The translations under genes and the position numbers were made by a program. 30,772 nt of DNA from Lenisia limosa (taxonomy: Eukaryota > Breviatea). The DNA is taken from positions 1 through 30,772 of the forward strand of contig LPNZ01009365.1 in assembly GCA_001655205.1 (NCBI GenBank), in the 5' to 3' direction. The notes under the pieces are model-generated. The model was not told the DNA's origin, searched no databases, and saw only the letters and a list, made by a program, of their open reading frames with translations. Numbering within the stretch: the stretch's first letter is position 1; each line of letters begins with the position of its first letter. Shown here piece by piece: positions 1-12,600 of the stretch.

Positions 1-55
1 CGAGGACTACATCGTGATTATCAAGCCAAATGCTGACTACAGCACATCTTTTTAG
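1..55 (+). CDS. 3' end of an unidentified gene, partial at left edge
   Basis: Reading from base 2, an open frame gives EDYIVIIKPNADYSTSF and a TAG stop at 53-55. The codons (GAC, TAC, ATC, AAG, AGC) match the C/G-ending usage of the prolidase and SLD5 exons, which argues for a true terminal exon rather than chance. It would converge on the giant minus-strand gene, whose stop is at 87-89, leaving 31 bp between the stops. Seventeen codons are too few to name a family. The other reading is 3' flank of the minus-strand gene only. Confidence 0.4.
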   Translation, partial: EDYIVIIKPNADYSTSF

Positions 56-86
56 AAAATATTCAAAATAATGGCACTTTGTCTGT

Positions 87-687
87 TCACTGTTGCAATA
101 CCACAGACCTGTCAACAGAATCGGCATCTGAGTACTCACAGAGGTCTGACGCAGCTCTAAAGGTCACAAGGAGTATTCGGAATTTGACATCTTGCAACAT
201 TTATGTTTAGTAACCAACCTCAGATGCTGTGGCGGAGGGGACAAAGACCCTGACTCTGACCTTCTCGAGTGATACGAAGACCTGTGTGACTGTTGGACGG
301 CCGAGGGTGCCGGCTTTTGGGCCATGAGAATGCCTGCTGTCGCTCGAAGCACGGCAATTTCCTGGGGAGTGATTAGTGTGGACTAATGGCAATGACATTT
401 TGTTAATAATAAAAGATGGGAACCGAATGAAGAATCCTCCAAACCTCAGAAGGCAGTCTGTTGAGATCGTCACGAGAAATGTCAAAGAAGTCCTGGGCCC
501 AGGTTTCAGAGAGGTCCGCCTGGTTCAGTCTGCGGGATGCTATAAGAAGAGTTCACCTGTTATATGCTATTTGTGAACCAACAAGAGAAATAATTGAGAG
601 CAGAAAGGAAAACAGACTATTAGCCATTTACTTTTTAAGCAGTTCATTTGCATCCACATTGACATCTTCTCCCCAAACGGAAACTGC
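87..687 (-). CDS. cytosolic C-terminal tail exons of the giant gene
   Basis: Four exons join in phase. 632-687 (AVSVWGEDVNVDANELLK, leaving in phase 2) joins 445-529 (LNQADLSETWAQDFFDISRD then DLNRLPSE, phase 0). That joins 219-361 (EIAVLRATAGILMAQKPAPS, then a Ser/His/Arg-rich part ending SLSPPPQHLR, phase 2), which joins 87-156 (AASDLCEYSDADSVDRSVV then LQQ and TGA at 89-87). The tail is hydrophilic, rich in Ser, Arg, Pro and acidic residues, with no catalytic domain visible. It could carry phosphorylation or adaptor motifs, but nothing specific can be named. Confidence 0.7.
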
Positions 688-3600
688 CTAAAAGCTGAGT
701 TGGGATGGTTGAGAAATAGTCCTGAAAGTTGAGTTGCGATGGTTGAGATATAGCCCAAAAAGTTGAGTTGCGATGGTTGAGAAATAGCCCGTTAAAGCCT
801 TACATCTTGGTCCTTCTTGTTTTTGTTGAGGGTTTTTGCTCTGTGCCTGAGCTCAATAATAGTGGCGATGATTGCAGCAATGATGTTGATGACTGAGGAG
901 TTAGAAATCAGTGCGCAAAATAATGGTGTTCAGCAATTCCCAGACCCAGTCACCGATCAGAATAATAATAAAGTACGCCATTCCCGTGAGTACACCTTCG
1001 TCTGTGATCTTGTCACCTTGAAAGTCAAAAGAAGATCATGTGTAACACACAGAGCATTTCACATTAAAGGCGGTGAGAATCCAACTATATAGCCAATACA
1101 TCCCGGTCCCACTGTAGAAAAGCAGCCCAGTGAAGAGGGTGAGGTAAGTTGTACACAGAGTGAAGAACTCGAGTTGGTTGACAGTGTCCTAAATTGTGAC
1201 AAGGAGAACTGGTTAGAGCAGAAATGCACCCCCGTACCTGGTGGAAGGGGTGGGCAAAGGTCTGGAAGAGAAGTGCCACAAACAGCACGGCGAGACCAAC
1301 AACCGCCTAATCTGTCAGACTATTCGAGTTCAACAGGTTCCCTATGACAAATGTTACAGATTTTTCCATGTATAAGAAATATGATAAATACAATTAGATC
1401 ATTAAAGCCGGTAACCTTAAATATCGGGTCAGCGGGCACAAAGGTGACAGCAAGAACAATGGCCAGCTTGCGACTGAGAATCATAGACTCCCATCGTTTC
1501 CATCGATCGCTGTATGGTCAGAAGATAAAGTTTCAAATACGTAGCAAAATGAGAAGGAAGTATAAATGTAAAAGCTACATCAGAATTTCCATTCGTCCCT
1601 TACTACTTCCCATCGGGTGGGTATACCCAGGAAGTCCAAATAGTAAGTCAAGTCCTATCCCAACCTGTAAGGCGAATGTAACACGCTGTAGCGCATTTTT
1701 GGCGTGGGCTCTTCAAGACGATGTCTGTTGCGGCCAATAAGATAGAGAACTAACATGGGGAACCCAAGAGCGTAGATGGGGACGGCGAGGATGATGTAGC
1801 GAATATTGTACCACCTATGGTGTTTAGAAGGGAACAAACTGAAGAGCAGATGCATAGTCGGGGAGGGGCAACGGGGCAGTATCCTACCATTCTTCGTCGT
1901 AGCACTGCAGAGAGGAGTCTGCGTCCATTGTGTACGACCCATCCCTGGAGTGTTGTGACGTAAAATTTCCCCAGTCAAAACTTGTTTTTTTTAGAGTGAA
2001 TAAAAAACGGTGGAGCAAGGCAACAAGAACATGACGGCAACATACGGCTGTAAAGTGCATCTGAAAGGGTCGAATGAGAGGAACGTCAGTGAAGTGTAGC
2101 CAATAACAAGTACGGAAAGGAAAGCTCCGATGATGAGACTGATCATTTCCTTCCGAGACATCTTTGGCTCCTCTTTTTCTACACAGTCAGGTGGGTTGAT
2201 TATCTCCATTGGACAGCTGTGCACTCAGCCCCCTTCAAACCTTCAGCCAGCTTTGGGTTACTGCAGTTCTGCATCAGATCGCCCGTCGACGACGTCTCAA
2301 TCCAGGCTTCAGCGCTACTCTCTAGGGTGGGGTCAATGGGGAAAATGATAACATATTCACATCAGATAAACCAGTTCCTTATAATCATTACTCCCGGGGT
2401 ACCAGAGGGTTGCAAGCTGGGACTGGGAGCGTAGCGAGCCTTTCTGGCCTGTCGCTTGTGCCAGGACTTCCTTCCAAGACCGAAGAAGAGATAGGCCACG
2501 GGCAAGACCATGAGAATAAGGACTGGGATCAAGAGTTTGATACCGCTGAGAGGTTAGAAAAGATGGGNNNNNNNNNNNNNNNNNNNNNNNNNNNNNNNNN
2601 NNNNNNNNNNNNNNNNNNNNNNNNNNNNNNNNNNNNNNNNNNNNNNNNNNNNNNNNNNNNNNNNNNNNNNNNNNNNNNNNNNNNNNNNNNNNNNNNNNNN
2701 NNNNNNNGATCACATAGCAAATCGGTCACGACTTATCCCGGTCAGTTTATGTCAAATATGGCATTTTACAATGGGCACATAGTGGCCTACAGTCTGGACC
2801 AGTAGGTGAGGGGAATGGAGCACTCGGGCGACGTGTAGTCCAGATTGAGATTGAAGACCGACAAGAAATCGAAGAGAGCCAACAGTTCCGAGGGCCACCC
2901 AAGACGGAAAGCTGGCTGCGGTGGTTAATGTTACTGGGCAAAATAGGGTAATGTGAAATCCAAGGCAGTTACGGGTGACACCCCCCCCCCCCNNNNNNNN
3001 NNNNNNNNNNNNNNNNNNNNNNNNNNNNNNNNNNNNNNNNNNNNNNNNNNNNNNNNNNNNNNNNNNNNNNNNTCTTGACCCCGAGCCGGCAAGAACAATC
3101 AGAAGCACACAGCCGAGAAGAATAACAACCTGTGAAGTGAATAATGATCAGGATTAATATTCACCATGATCTGCGCAAAAAGACAACCCTGCCTCTTACA
3201 AAGAGAATAAGAAGGAGCTGAAGGCTGTTGTCTGGGCATGCCTTGCAGGAGTCTCCGAGTCGGTAGTAGTTGGCCGCACAGGCTCCACATAGCCTAAGTT
3301 TTAACACGAGTCTTTGGGCTTCCACCCAGACCATTTATGCAATCCATTTGCTTTACGATAGTACATTTGGCAGAACCCATTCTCACCTGCCATCGTAGCC
3401 CTCTGCACATTCGCTCTGCTCACCACCAGAACAGGCGGTTTCCTAATAAAGTAAGTTGGGCAAGGCAGTTTCCTTATTTAGTAGGATGAGCCAGTTATCA
3501 AGGCCTACGGGGTAGCATTTGTAGAGAATGGTCTGGTCCTCCTGGGCAGCCCAGTAGCCCGGCGCAGGGAGGGGCAGCTTCGAGCCGACTGGACAAATAC

Positions 3601-6600
3601 CGCCGTTAGGGCACTGTGTACATGGGCCTCCTGGGGGGGGGGGGGNNNNNNNNNNNNNNNNNNNNNNNNNNNNNNNNNNNNNNNNNNNNNNNNNNNNNNN
3701 NNNNNNNNNNNNNNNNNNNNNNNNNNNNNNNNNNNNNNNNNNNNAAGATTATCACTTCTTGCAATGAACAAGGCTTACCATTGGGTCCGAAGAAGTTCTC
3801 TTTACAGATGCATTGCGACGGCAAAGTGGCACCTTCAATCTGGGCAAGTTAGAGGAATTGATTTCACAAGCATATAGAATAAGTACAACACATCACATTA
3901 CCGCCCATCCTCACCGTGTTGGTGGTGGTTTTGGCCGGACATTGAACACAAGTGGAGGGGAAGGTGCTCGTGCCTTCCATGAAGTAGTCAGCCGGACAGT
4001 TGACACATGCCACGGGATCCGCTGCGTATTCACCCTGAACTGTCAAAACTTGCAAAAATGTATCCGTGTAGCTCTGAAACTTAAAACAAATCAAACGATG
4101 TGTCATGCCATAATCTCGGAGAAATGATAAAACCAGGCAGAACCGCGTACAGGCAGACACACGGCCTTGATAGCAATGGACTGTGGTGAGCCCTCCAAAT
4201 GCACGCCTGATGAGCGGATGAGGAGGATGAAGTTGCCGGGTTGCGAGACCAGGTATTGGACAGTCACGTGCCCTGCATCCACACCATTTTCCATCTTCAC
4301 CTGAGGGGTAAGTAGTTCCATCATATGATTTGTGAAGAGAACTGTGAGTGTCTTGGCAAAGCAATAAAAGTGAACACTTTGCTTCAAAAGATGGAACCGT
4401 CCCACTTCAATCAAGGGGTCTTCCCTGCGCCGTTCGTTGGTTGCAGCGGCCTCGACCTCGACAGTGACCTGACTGGAGGCGTTGGCACGCGGGTTGCCAA
4501 ACTGGTCGGAAACGAAGATGTCAAATTCCGACCAGGTGTTGCGCGTGGCCTGGGTCAGACCGCCGCCAGTGAGTAGGCAGTTAGCAGGCGCCAACGGCCC
4601 GGCTTCAACCAAAACAGTAACATCGCTGCCGAGATGCACTCCTTCAAGTCTACGTGGGGGGGGGGGGGTANNNNNNNNNNNNNNNNNNNNNNNNNNNNNN
4701 NNNNNNNNNNNNNNNNNNNNNNNNNNNNNNNNNNNTTGGCTGACAACACACGAGGGTTGATAACAACAAAAACAAACAAAGCCCAGACCAGTCGCTTCTG
4801 CAGCTCCGCATCCCGTCGTGAAACAGGCCAAATTCAAGTGTGTTAATGGAGGGGGATATCAAGCAATGGTGAGCAGGTAAAAAAATTTCTTCAACATGTA
4901 CCCCCATACGCTACTTCCAGCTGATAACTGCCGATGACTGTGAGGGCCATAGTCAGTTCATAGGCCCCTGATCCTTGCGGGGCAATCTAGATTGTTAACT
5001 CAAACAAGTTGCCGGAGATGCTAGCATGCTCAAGGTAACAAAGCCCACAGTCGGCTGGGTGAGTCCGGTTTGGCCATCCAGGGGGATGATGTTTGCTGAG
5101 AGCTTGAGAGCATCGTTGGATTGTGTTCGGATGTTGCCGTATTGGTCGTGAACCGTTACCTGGGGTGTTAACATGGTAATTGTGAGGATAACAGAAAAGG
5201 GGTATTTGGTCTATACCATATGTGGACAAGATGCCACCCCGCACCGTGACAATTCGTTCACCAGCCGGGCCTCCAATAAGTCCGCTTTGGTCGATCTCGG
5301 ACATCAATGGACTGGGGTCATTGGCAATGACTTGGAAGAAGAAGGGCGACATCTGCACCGGCAGGTCCTAAAACATGAGGGGAAATGGAAGGTGGAAGGC
5401 AAAATGTTCAGTTTGAAGGAAACGAAGGAGATTCTTAAACAACCATAAAACACAATCTATATATCTGTATGGTAATTTGTTTATGGTATAGTTATATAAT
5501 AGTATATTTATTTATTTGTTTCCCAAGATTTCGATTTCTGATGTATATCTATTATTTATGTTGCTCAAATAAAAACTCACCATTAGTCTGAGATCCATTT
5601 GATAGGTACCGATTGTGGTGAAGTTGTAGTGGATATCAATGAACTGGCCATTTTGTTCAAATCTGAAGAGTGAGAACGTGACTGCTGGCATTGTTGTGAA
5701 TAGTAACTTTAGACGGAACTGTCAATGTTGACACGGTGTTGCATGAGAGCTTACGTGGTTGCGATACTAACGGTGCTGCCTGTCATTGACACAAATGTGA
5801 CGGTTGGCTGAATAGTGAGAAGAAAACGGACTACATGGAACACATAATACGGACTACATGTACGTCGTAGATTTTTGGCTTTGAGTTCTGAGCCCAAGTA
5901 ACCAACACAGCAATTACATGATGCAGTTTTGATCAACAAACCGTTACGCCAGAGGGGTCCGTAATGTCGTTTCCATAGGAATCACGAGGCTGTAGCGACA
6001 GTGTCTGGATCACTCCTGACACGTCAGCAAGGCTTGGTATATGTGAACATTATAGCGATCAAAGGACCCTCCCACCGGCCACAGCCTGGATTGGTGGGGA
6101 AATGAGAATCGAGTTCGGGGCAGAGAGGTCAGCAGGCGACACGGTAACGTTGATTGACGTGGCAATGGGAACTGTGTTTGCTGCTGCCTGGGGAGAGGTA
6201 ATAGAAGCCTTCGGAGCAACGAACATCAATCATCTAACAGCATATCCTATGATATATAAGGGGCTTGAATCATCTAACAGCATATGCAATGATGGGTTTG
6301 AATATTATGAACAAGCAACCCTGGTACGAATAACCCACGGTGACGGTGTAGTCTCCAGCAGTGTAGCGTGGTAACGTTGTGATGTACTCGCCATTGGAGA
6401 CATACGGGGCGATACGAGTGGTCGTGATGCTGGTCTCAATGTGGGTCATAGATACTTCAATCAATGAACCGCCTGCGAGGGTTAAAAGTTAGTAGAAAGA
6501 ACCATATTCGTTCCATAGGTTTGCCTGTTCATTTAAAGCACCTGCACAGCCCATATACCAATATCGCGAATGTTGCCGAATGTGTCCACAGTGGAGAACT

Positions 6601-9600
6601 GCACCTAGGGGGTGATGGAATCGTTTTTGTACTTAGGGACTATAACATTGTTACAAACATCCAAGAGAACAACTTGCTGGTAAGTGAGCAACCAACGGAT
6701 GACGAAAACAAGAGCAACCAACGGATGACCAGTACGTTCCTAGGTAGTAGGCAACATACCTGGGCATCACCTGCGGGTCCGTCCTCCGCTGCCGGTCCAG
6801 TGAGGGTGGAGGCGTCAAGGTCAATGGGACCTGAAGTGTTACTGTTTGCAGGATACTCAAATATTATGTGGAAATTCGGAACCAAGTTATTTTCCGCAAA
6901 AACTACGACACCAACCTGGTAAAACAGTGACAGTTTTTGGGAATCCTGGAACACCAGCACTGTTAACCGTCAGCGACAGGGCAAAGAGGCCAGAAAGAGT
7001 CGATGAAACGGAAATCTAAATGATCAGCAATATATAAGTCAAAAATCATTCAGTAAAGACGAGTTAAAAAAAACATTTTCAATCCCACATTATAGCCTCT
7101 TTCATTCTCCTCGATATTGACGACAGTGCCATCCGTGCTGTCGTCAGCCTTGAGCGCCAATGTTGAGGCCATACTAGCTTTCAGGCCAGGAACATGATTG
7201 TCATACCTATGGGTTAGAATGTCGGATAAGTGGAAAGAAGTACTAAAGAACAATGTAACTCACTCCAGCGACCAAAAACGACATACGTATCATGTATTAA
7301 CAAATTAGTCCCATGAACATACATATCATCTTTCTTATTCCACGCATAACAGCGGGTATAGGGCATTGGGGTGGTATACTCGGTAAGCGCTCACATATCG
7401 GGTACGACGACAGTGAAGACCTCGGGCTTTCCAACAGTCATGCTCGAGGGTTGCAGAGTAAGTACGGAAGAAGCCAAGACCGCGGAACCGGCTGTCACCT
7501 AAAAACCGATTATGCCAGCCAGAAGTGACGGATAGCTCTTGTATTTGTGCAACAGCACCCACCTCGAAGGTGAATGGGCAACCTGAAAGCATCATGCCAT
7601 CAGCAGTAATGTTGACCTCATAATGCCCTGCAAGCTGGCGGCTAACAGTGTACATTGCACCAGTGTCAAAGGGAACAGGGGTGATCGAAGTGAATGGGGG
7701 GTCACTAATGAACGCCAACGTCACCACGTCTGAAGGAGTTAGTTGTCTCAATCAACGTCAAAGAGACAGGTGATCATGTCAGTTCCCTTTGGACAGTCAA
7801 CTTTCCAACCTCCAATCACGGGGTTGCCGTAAATATCCGAAGATGTGAGCGTCAGCGTCGTGTCACCTACTACACCACCCTGTTTGGTAAGAATTAAACA
7901 GCCAAAGCAGGAACTTTGAAAACCTTTCAATAATACCGTAACCCACCTCAATTGCGGACCCGGCGACAATGGTATCGGCAATGGACACGACGCCCGCGGT
8001 GATAGTCACCATAAGGGGGGATGATGCCGGCACGCCACCATCAATCACCACGTCAATACGGTAACTGTCGGATGTTGTCACATCCACCTAGGGGGTTAGC
8101 CCGCACAATTAACACTTAAAATGCAGTTGGAGCTTGGCCTAAACACAACCTTTATATCTACAAACCCTCAGAAGTTTGAGGTTCTCTTGGTTATTACAGA
8201 GGGGAAATGACACCATCCTGTACATCCCACAAACAGCGAACATAACAACGGAGTCCCCGCTCAGCAGCTGCCAAGTCAGACTCTGAGAATCCATGGTCGA
8301 CAAAGTGGCGATGGTTGCAGTAACCTCTCCAGTCAGACCTACAACATAATGGTGGAATGATGATAAAAGTAAAATCTGAAGACTAACTAGAGTCGTTAAC
8401 TTAAGTAAACAAAACAGGGCTAGTGGTCCTACTCTTAGTTGAAAGGTTGTCGTATTGGTCCTTCAGCGTGACGTTGAGGGAGTTATAGGCCATGCCAGCA
8501 CGGTAAGACGTATCATAGTCAATAATGGAATTCACTGAGGTACCTGGTCCTGAATGGTCAGCCTAAGGCCAAAGGATATGGGCTTTGTAGCCACACCGAT
8601 CACAAACTAAACAAGGATTGTGAGAAGGAAAAAAAAAACACTTTACACGTGTTACAACATTTGACAGATCTTTCAGCTAAAGGTTATTTTGGTTCGATGA
8701 GCAGTTCTGAGTGAACCATACCTGGTAAGACTTGCAGTGATCGCTGGAAGGCCGTAACACCGTCATACAAAACTTCAATAGAAACGTTCCCTGCGAAATG
8801 AGTACTTTTGCTTATAAAATGCTGAATTAGAGAATTTAACCAGCAAAAAGGCATTTTGTAGCACAAACCGGCTTGGCGAAGGTCAAGGGAGATCTGACAC
8901 ATGTTCGTTTCTTGCGTGCATTGCACAACATTGCTGACACCATCCACCTTGAACGTCACAAACAGTTCGGCAAGGGAGGGGAACATACCGTAGCGTTGAA
9001 GAGGGCAATTGTCGTGTCTTTGTCCGTTATAAAATGTTCGTTATCGAACTGGTCCTTCATCAGAACGTCAATCACATGATAGCCGGCCTGGGGGCGTGAC
9101 GAGAGCAACGGGAGAAATAGGAAACAAACCAAAACCACAAAACCCAAAATCAACTCTGCTACCTTAATATTGGAGAAAGATACAAGGAGAGCTTGAGAGA
9201 TACAAGGGGGGTTTGAAAACAAATAAACGTCTAATCAGATACTTATATGAAGTTCAAAACAAATGAGCACTGTCAATAACAAGGCTTTAGTGTGCGGAAA
9301 TGAAACCCCAATACTACAGGTCAATAACAGTACCTCAACATTGGTCTCAGAAATAGGGCCTCCGGAGAGGGCAATAGAGGATGCGTTGACATGCCCCGAA
9401 AGGAACTCAATAGGCTNNNNNNNNNNNNNNNNNNNNNNNNNNNNNNNNNNNNNNNNNNNNNNNNNNNNNNNNNNNNNNNNNNNNNNNNNNNNNNNNNNNN
9501 NNNNNNNNNNNNNNNNNNNNNNNNNNNNNNNNNNNNNNCAATGTAATCATTTCAAAAACAGAGAAGCCTTCACAATCAAACTATATATCACAAAACATGT

Positions 9601-12600
9601 TAAAAAAGGAATATATAGCATGGAGATTGTTTGCCCTACCTTAGGGCTTTCGGAGTGGATGGTGCCCATGATGTTGACGTTGACTGTAAAGAAGCCCGCT
9701 TGGGTGAAGGTAAAAACAGTACCCTGAAAACGGTCAATACAATCAAGGCAACTGGAAGCGAAAGGTCGTCCATTGCTCACATTGTTGATCATCTGTACAA
9801 CGTTGCCCATTGTGTCTTTAATCTGAGAATGTGAGGAAAGGAAGGGAAGGAAATGTTATAATTACGCCAAGAGGAAATGAGGATGTGCGAAATTTTAGAT
9901 TTCCAAAAGGCAACATTAACACAGGCAGTTCTCTATAATTTTCCAGCCCGCCAACAGTGATGTCGATTGAAGGCACAACAGGGTCACCTTCGTAGATGTA
10001 GTTACCGTATGCGTCCTAAACGGAGATCAGTTGTGTGGATAAGAATTCGAACACTCTAATGTGATAAAAATGTTCGCTGGTGAGAATGCAGAGTATGTTC
10101 TATTATACCTCTCAAAATGCCCCGCGAACCTGACCATACACTCCAATGAAAAGAGGCTCTCCGACGGTCATCATCGACTCCCAACCTAGCAAGTTATCCC
10201 GGGACTACATCTAAAGATGACCATATGCGAATCCGTAAACATGCCGATATCAAGCCGAGGCCCCCACCTGTTCCAAACACTGTGCCCACTCCAGCCTCTG
10301 GCGGACCAGCCTTGTGCGTTAGATGGAAAATGGCAGAATGTGGATTGAGGGGATGGGTCATATGGCAGACTATGTGCAAATGTTATTTTGAGGAAATTAC
10401 ATTGACAAATTAGAAATTAAAGTGTCTGAAGTTACAGTATGTTCCACTAATTTTGAAAATAATTCAATTAATTGCACAGTCCCTGTTATATGGCAGACGC
10501 TGTGAACACAATGATATCAATGAATCGGTTGATTCCTCATACCGAGATGGTGACGTTGTGTTGCCAGTACACTTTACTTCCCAATTTCAGTGCCATCTGA
10601 GTGACGCCGACTGTGGAGAACTCTAGCTCAACCTAAACGGTCAAATGATTCAACATGTAATACTTCAAAAGTGTAACAATGACACATTAAGCGTTCAAGG
10701 CTTCACCCGGCCTTACATCGTATTTATCGTCATTGCGCATGATCATTGCAGACACCAATGGAGTTGAGTGGAGGCTGAAAAAGGATGTTCCTGGCCTGAT
10801 CTCACCACACCGGTTTTTCACAGTGAGGGAATAAGTGCTTTCTGATGCCTGGAAGGTTAAGCAGCGGTTCAAGAGAAACGCAATAGCTTATGCCCCCAAA
10901 TACCTGTAGAGACGTCTGATAAAGGTCGAGTTCAACGTTATCGATGCTCTGTTGCGCTGAGAGTTCCTGGACAATGGAGGCAGATTTACCGTCTTCGTCC
11001 CAAACCGTTACGGAGACGTGGAATGCTGAAAGGTCAGTAGAGTGTACCAAAACACCAAAACAGTCAATCGAAAGACCTAAGTGCTCACTTGAGTTAGTGG
11101 TCAGGTCTTGGCCGGTTTCAGCAGGATGCACCGTAAGCTGACTCAAAGCACTGTTGACAAGCAGTTTCTGACCACTCATCTTCAGAATCTAGACGTGTTG
11201 CGATTATAACTCGACGTTTATAAAATACTTAGTGTGAGTGATAACAAACATTCTATTTGCACCCCCCCCCCCNNNNNNNNNNNNNNNNNNNNNNNNNNNN
11301 NNNNNNNNNNNNNNNNNNNNNNNNNNNNNNNNNNNNNNNNNNAGGCCTGCCGATATGCCAAAGGACACCTTGCAGGCTAAAATTATGAGCAGCCAAATAG
11401 GAGATACGGTGGTATATGCAACTGGCCTTGCTTGTGATTCAACATTAAACGGATTCTGCCCCCCCCCCCACCGATGGTGCCAGTTAAACACTCCACCTCG
11501 AGGATCATCGTGCCGTCGTTTTCGGTGTCGTCGATCACCAGGAAGGCAGGGACCACGGCAGAAAGATCGCAGATGGAGGGCACGGCCGAAGGCGTGAACT
11601 GCAGTGTTGGGGCGTAGTTGTACGGTACGACAGAGAACGAAATCACAAGATCATTGGTCTACAAGGTGAAAGGGTGAAGCGTTGTGCGTGGATGGGGGGG
11701 TTCCACCTGATATGACAATAATTCCACTAATATATGATAAAATGTAATACTATATATATACATATACATATCAAGCCCGTGTTTTTGGTTGGCCAAAAAA
11801 CATCAAAGCATGAGAACACCATCTTGGNNNNNNNNNNNNNNNNNNNNNNNNNNNNNNNNNNNNNNNNNNNNNNNNNNNNNNNNNNNNNNNNNNNNNNNNN
11901 NNNNNNNNNNNNNNNNNNNNNNNNNNNNNNNNNNNNNNNNNNNNNNNNNNNNNNNNNNNNNNNNNNNNNNNNNNNNNNNNNNNNNNNNNNNNNNNNNNNN
12001 NNNNNNNNNNNNNNNNNNNNNNNNNNNNNNNNNNNNNNNNNNNNNNNNNNNNNNNNNNNNNNNNNNNNNNNNNNNNNNNNNNNNNNNNNNNNNNNNNNAC
12101 CATGAGTCAATAGACTAATTTTTTCACACACAACATTCAATGTCACTCCAATCCCCCTTGTACCTGACACCCGTCATCCAAACGAAGGGTGAGGGCCGCA
12201 GCGGACGATTCACAAGAGGTGCAGAAGGGGGTGAAGGTCAGGGCTGGTTGTGGTGAGGGGAAGAGGGAATGATAGAATAACTATTTGGTCAATAGATTGA
12301 GAACCCGATAATCCAGGAATGGTACCCACATTGTCCGTTGTCCAAGGTCAAGGCCGTGGTCACGGGGCTTCCTAGGTACGTTACGTCCACCTCGTTTGTA
12401 ATGGGCGCTGTCACCAACTGAGGGAGGGGTTAGTCTTCATAGGAATAATCAATCATCAGATGTTTCTTCATTTTCCATCTTGAAGCAACCTCTCCCCCCC
12501 TACAGATAGGGACACAACGTCCATGTCCGGGTCCTCAGCATTGATCAAAAGGGAGTAAGAAGATCCTCGTACGACCTAAGGAGTGAATGTTCTTGATATT

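Larger units (their letters stand above)
4160..10855 (-). other. array of about nine or ten filamin-like (Ig-fold) repeats
   Basis: Each unit opens with a 'V.DqyGN' strand and ends with a 'G.Y.l.v...g..i.gSP..i.V' strand, the signature of filamin/ABP280 repeats. Openings: DAYGNYIYEG (about 9990), MKDQFDNEHF (about 9050), LKDQYDNLST (about 8460), SSDIYGNPVI (about 7840), STVDTFGNIRD (about 6570), QPRDSYGNDITD (about 5980), VHDQYGNIRTQS (about 5130) and VSDQFGNPRANA (4490). Endings: FTQAGFFTVNVNIMGTIHSE (about 9680), NVSIEVLYDGVTAFQRSL (about 8740), QLAGHYEVNITADGMMLSG (about 7610), STLSGLFALSLTVN (about 6980), YTAGDYTVTVGY (about 6340), TTIGTYQMDLRL (about 5600) and SQPGNFILLIRSSGVHLEG (about 4220). 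Canonical filamins are cytosolic actin cross-linkers; here the repeats are extracellular by position, between LamG domains and the membrane. Gaps at 4671-4735 and 9417-9538 interrupt. Confidence 0.8.

Noticed and set aside
1351-1740. Plus-strand 129-codon ORF
   Set aside because: It is antisense to membrane-domain exons (WESMILSRKLAIVL and PIYALGFPMLVLYL), which have clear splice sites and family sense.
11734-12105. ORFs spanning the 271-N gap
   Set aside because: They are open only because the N positions carry no stops; no real protein sequence supports them.
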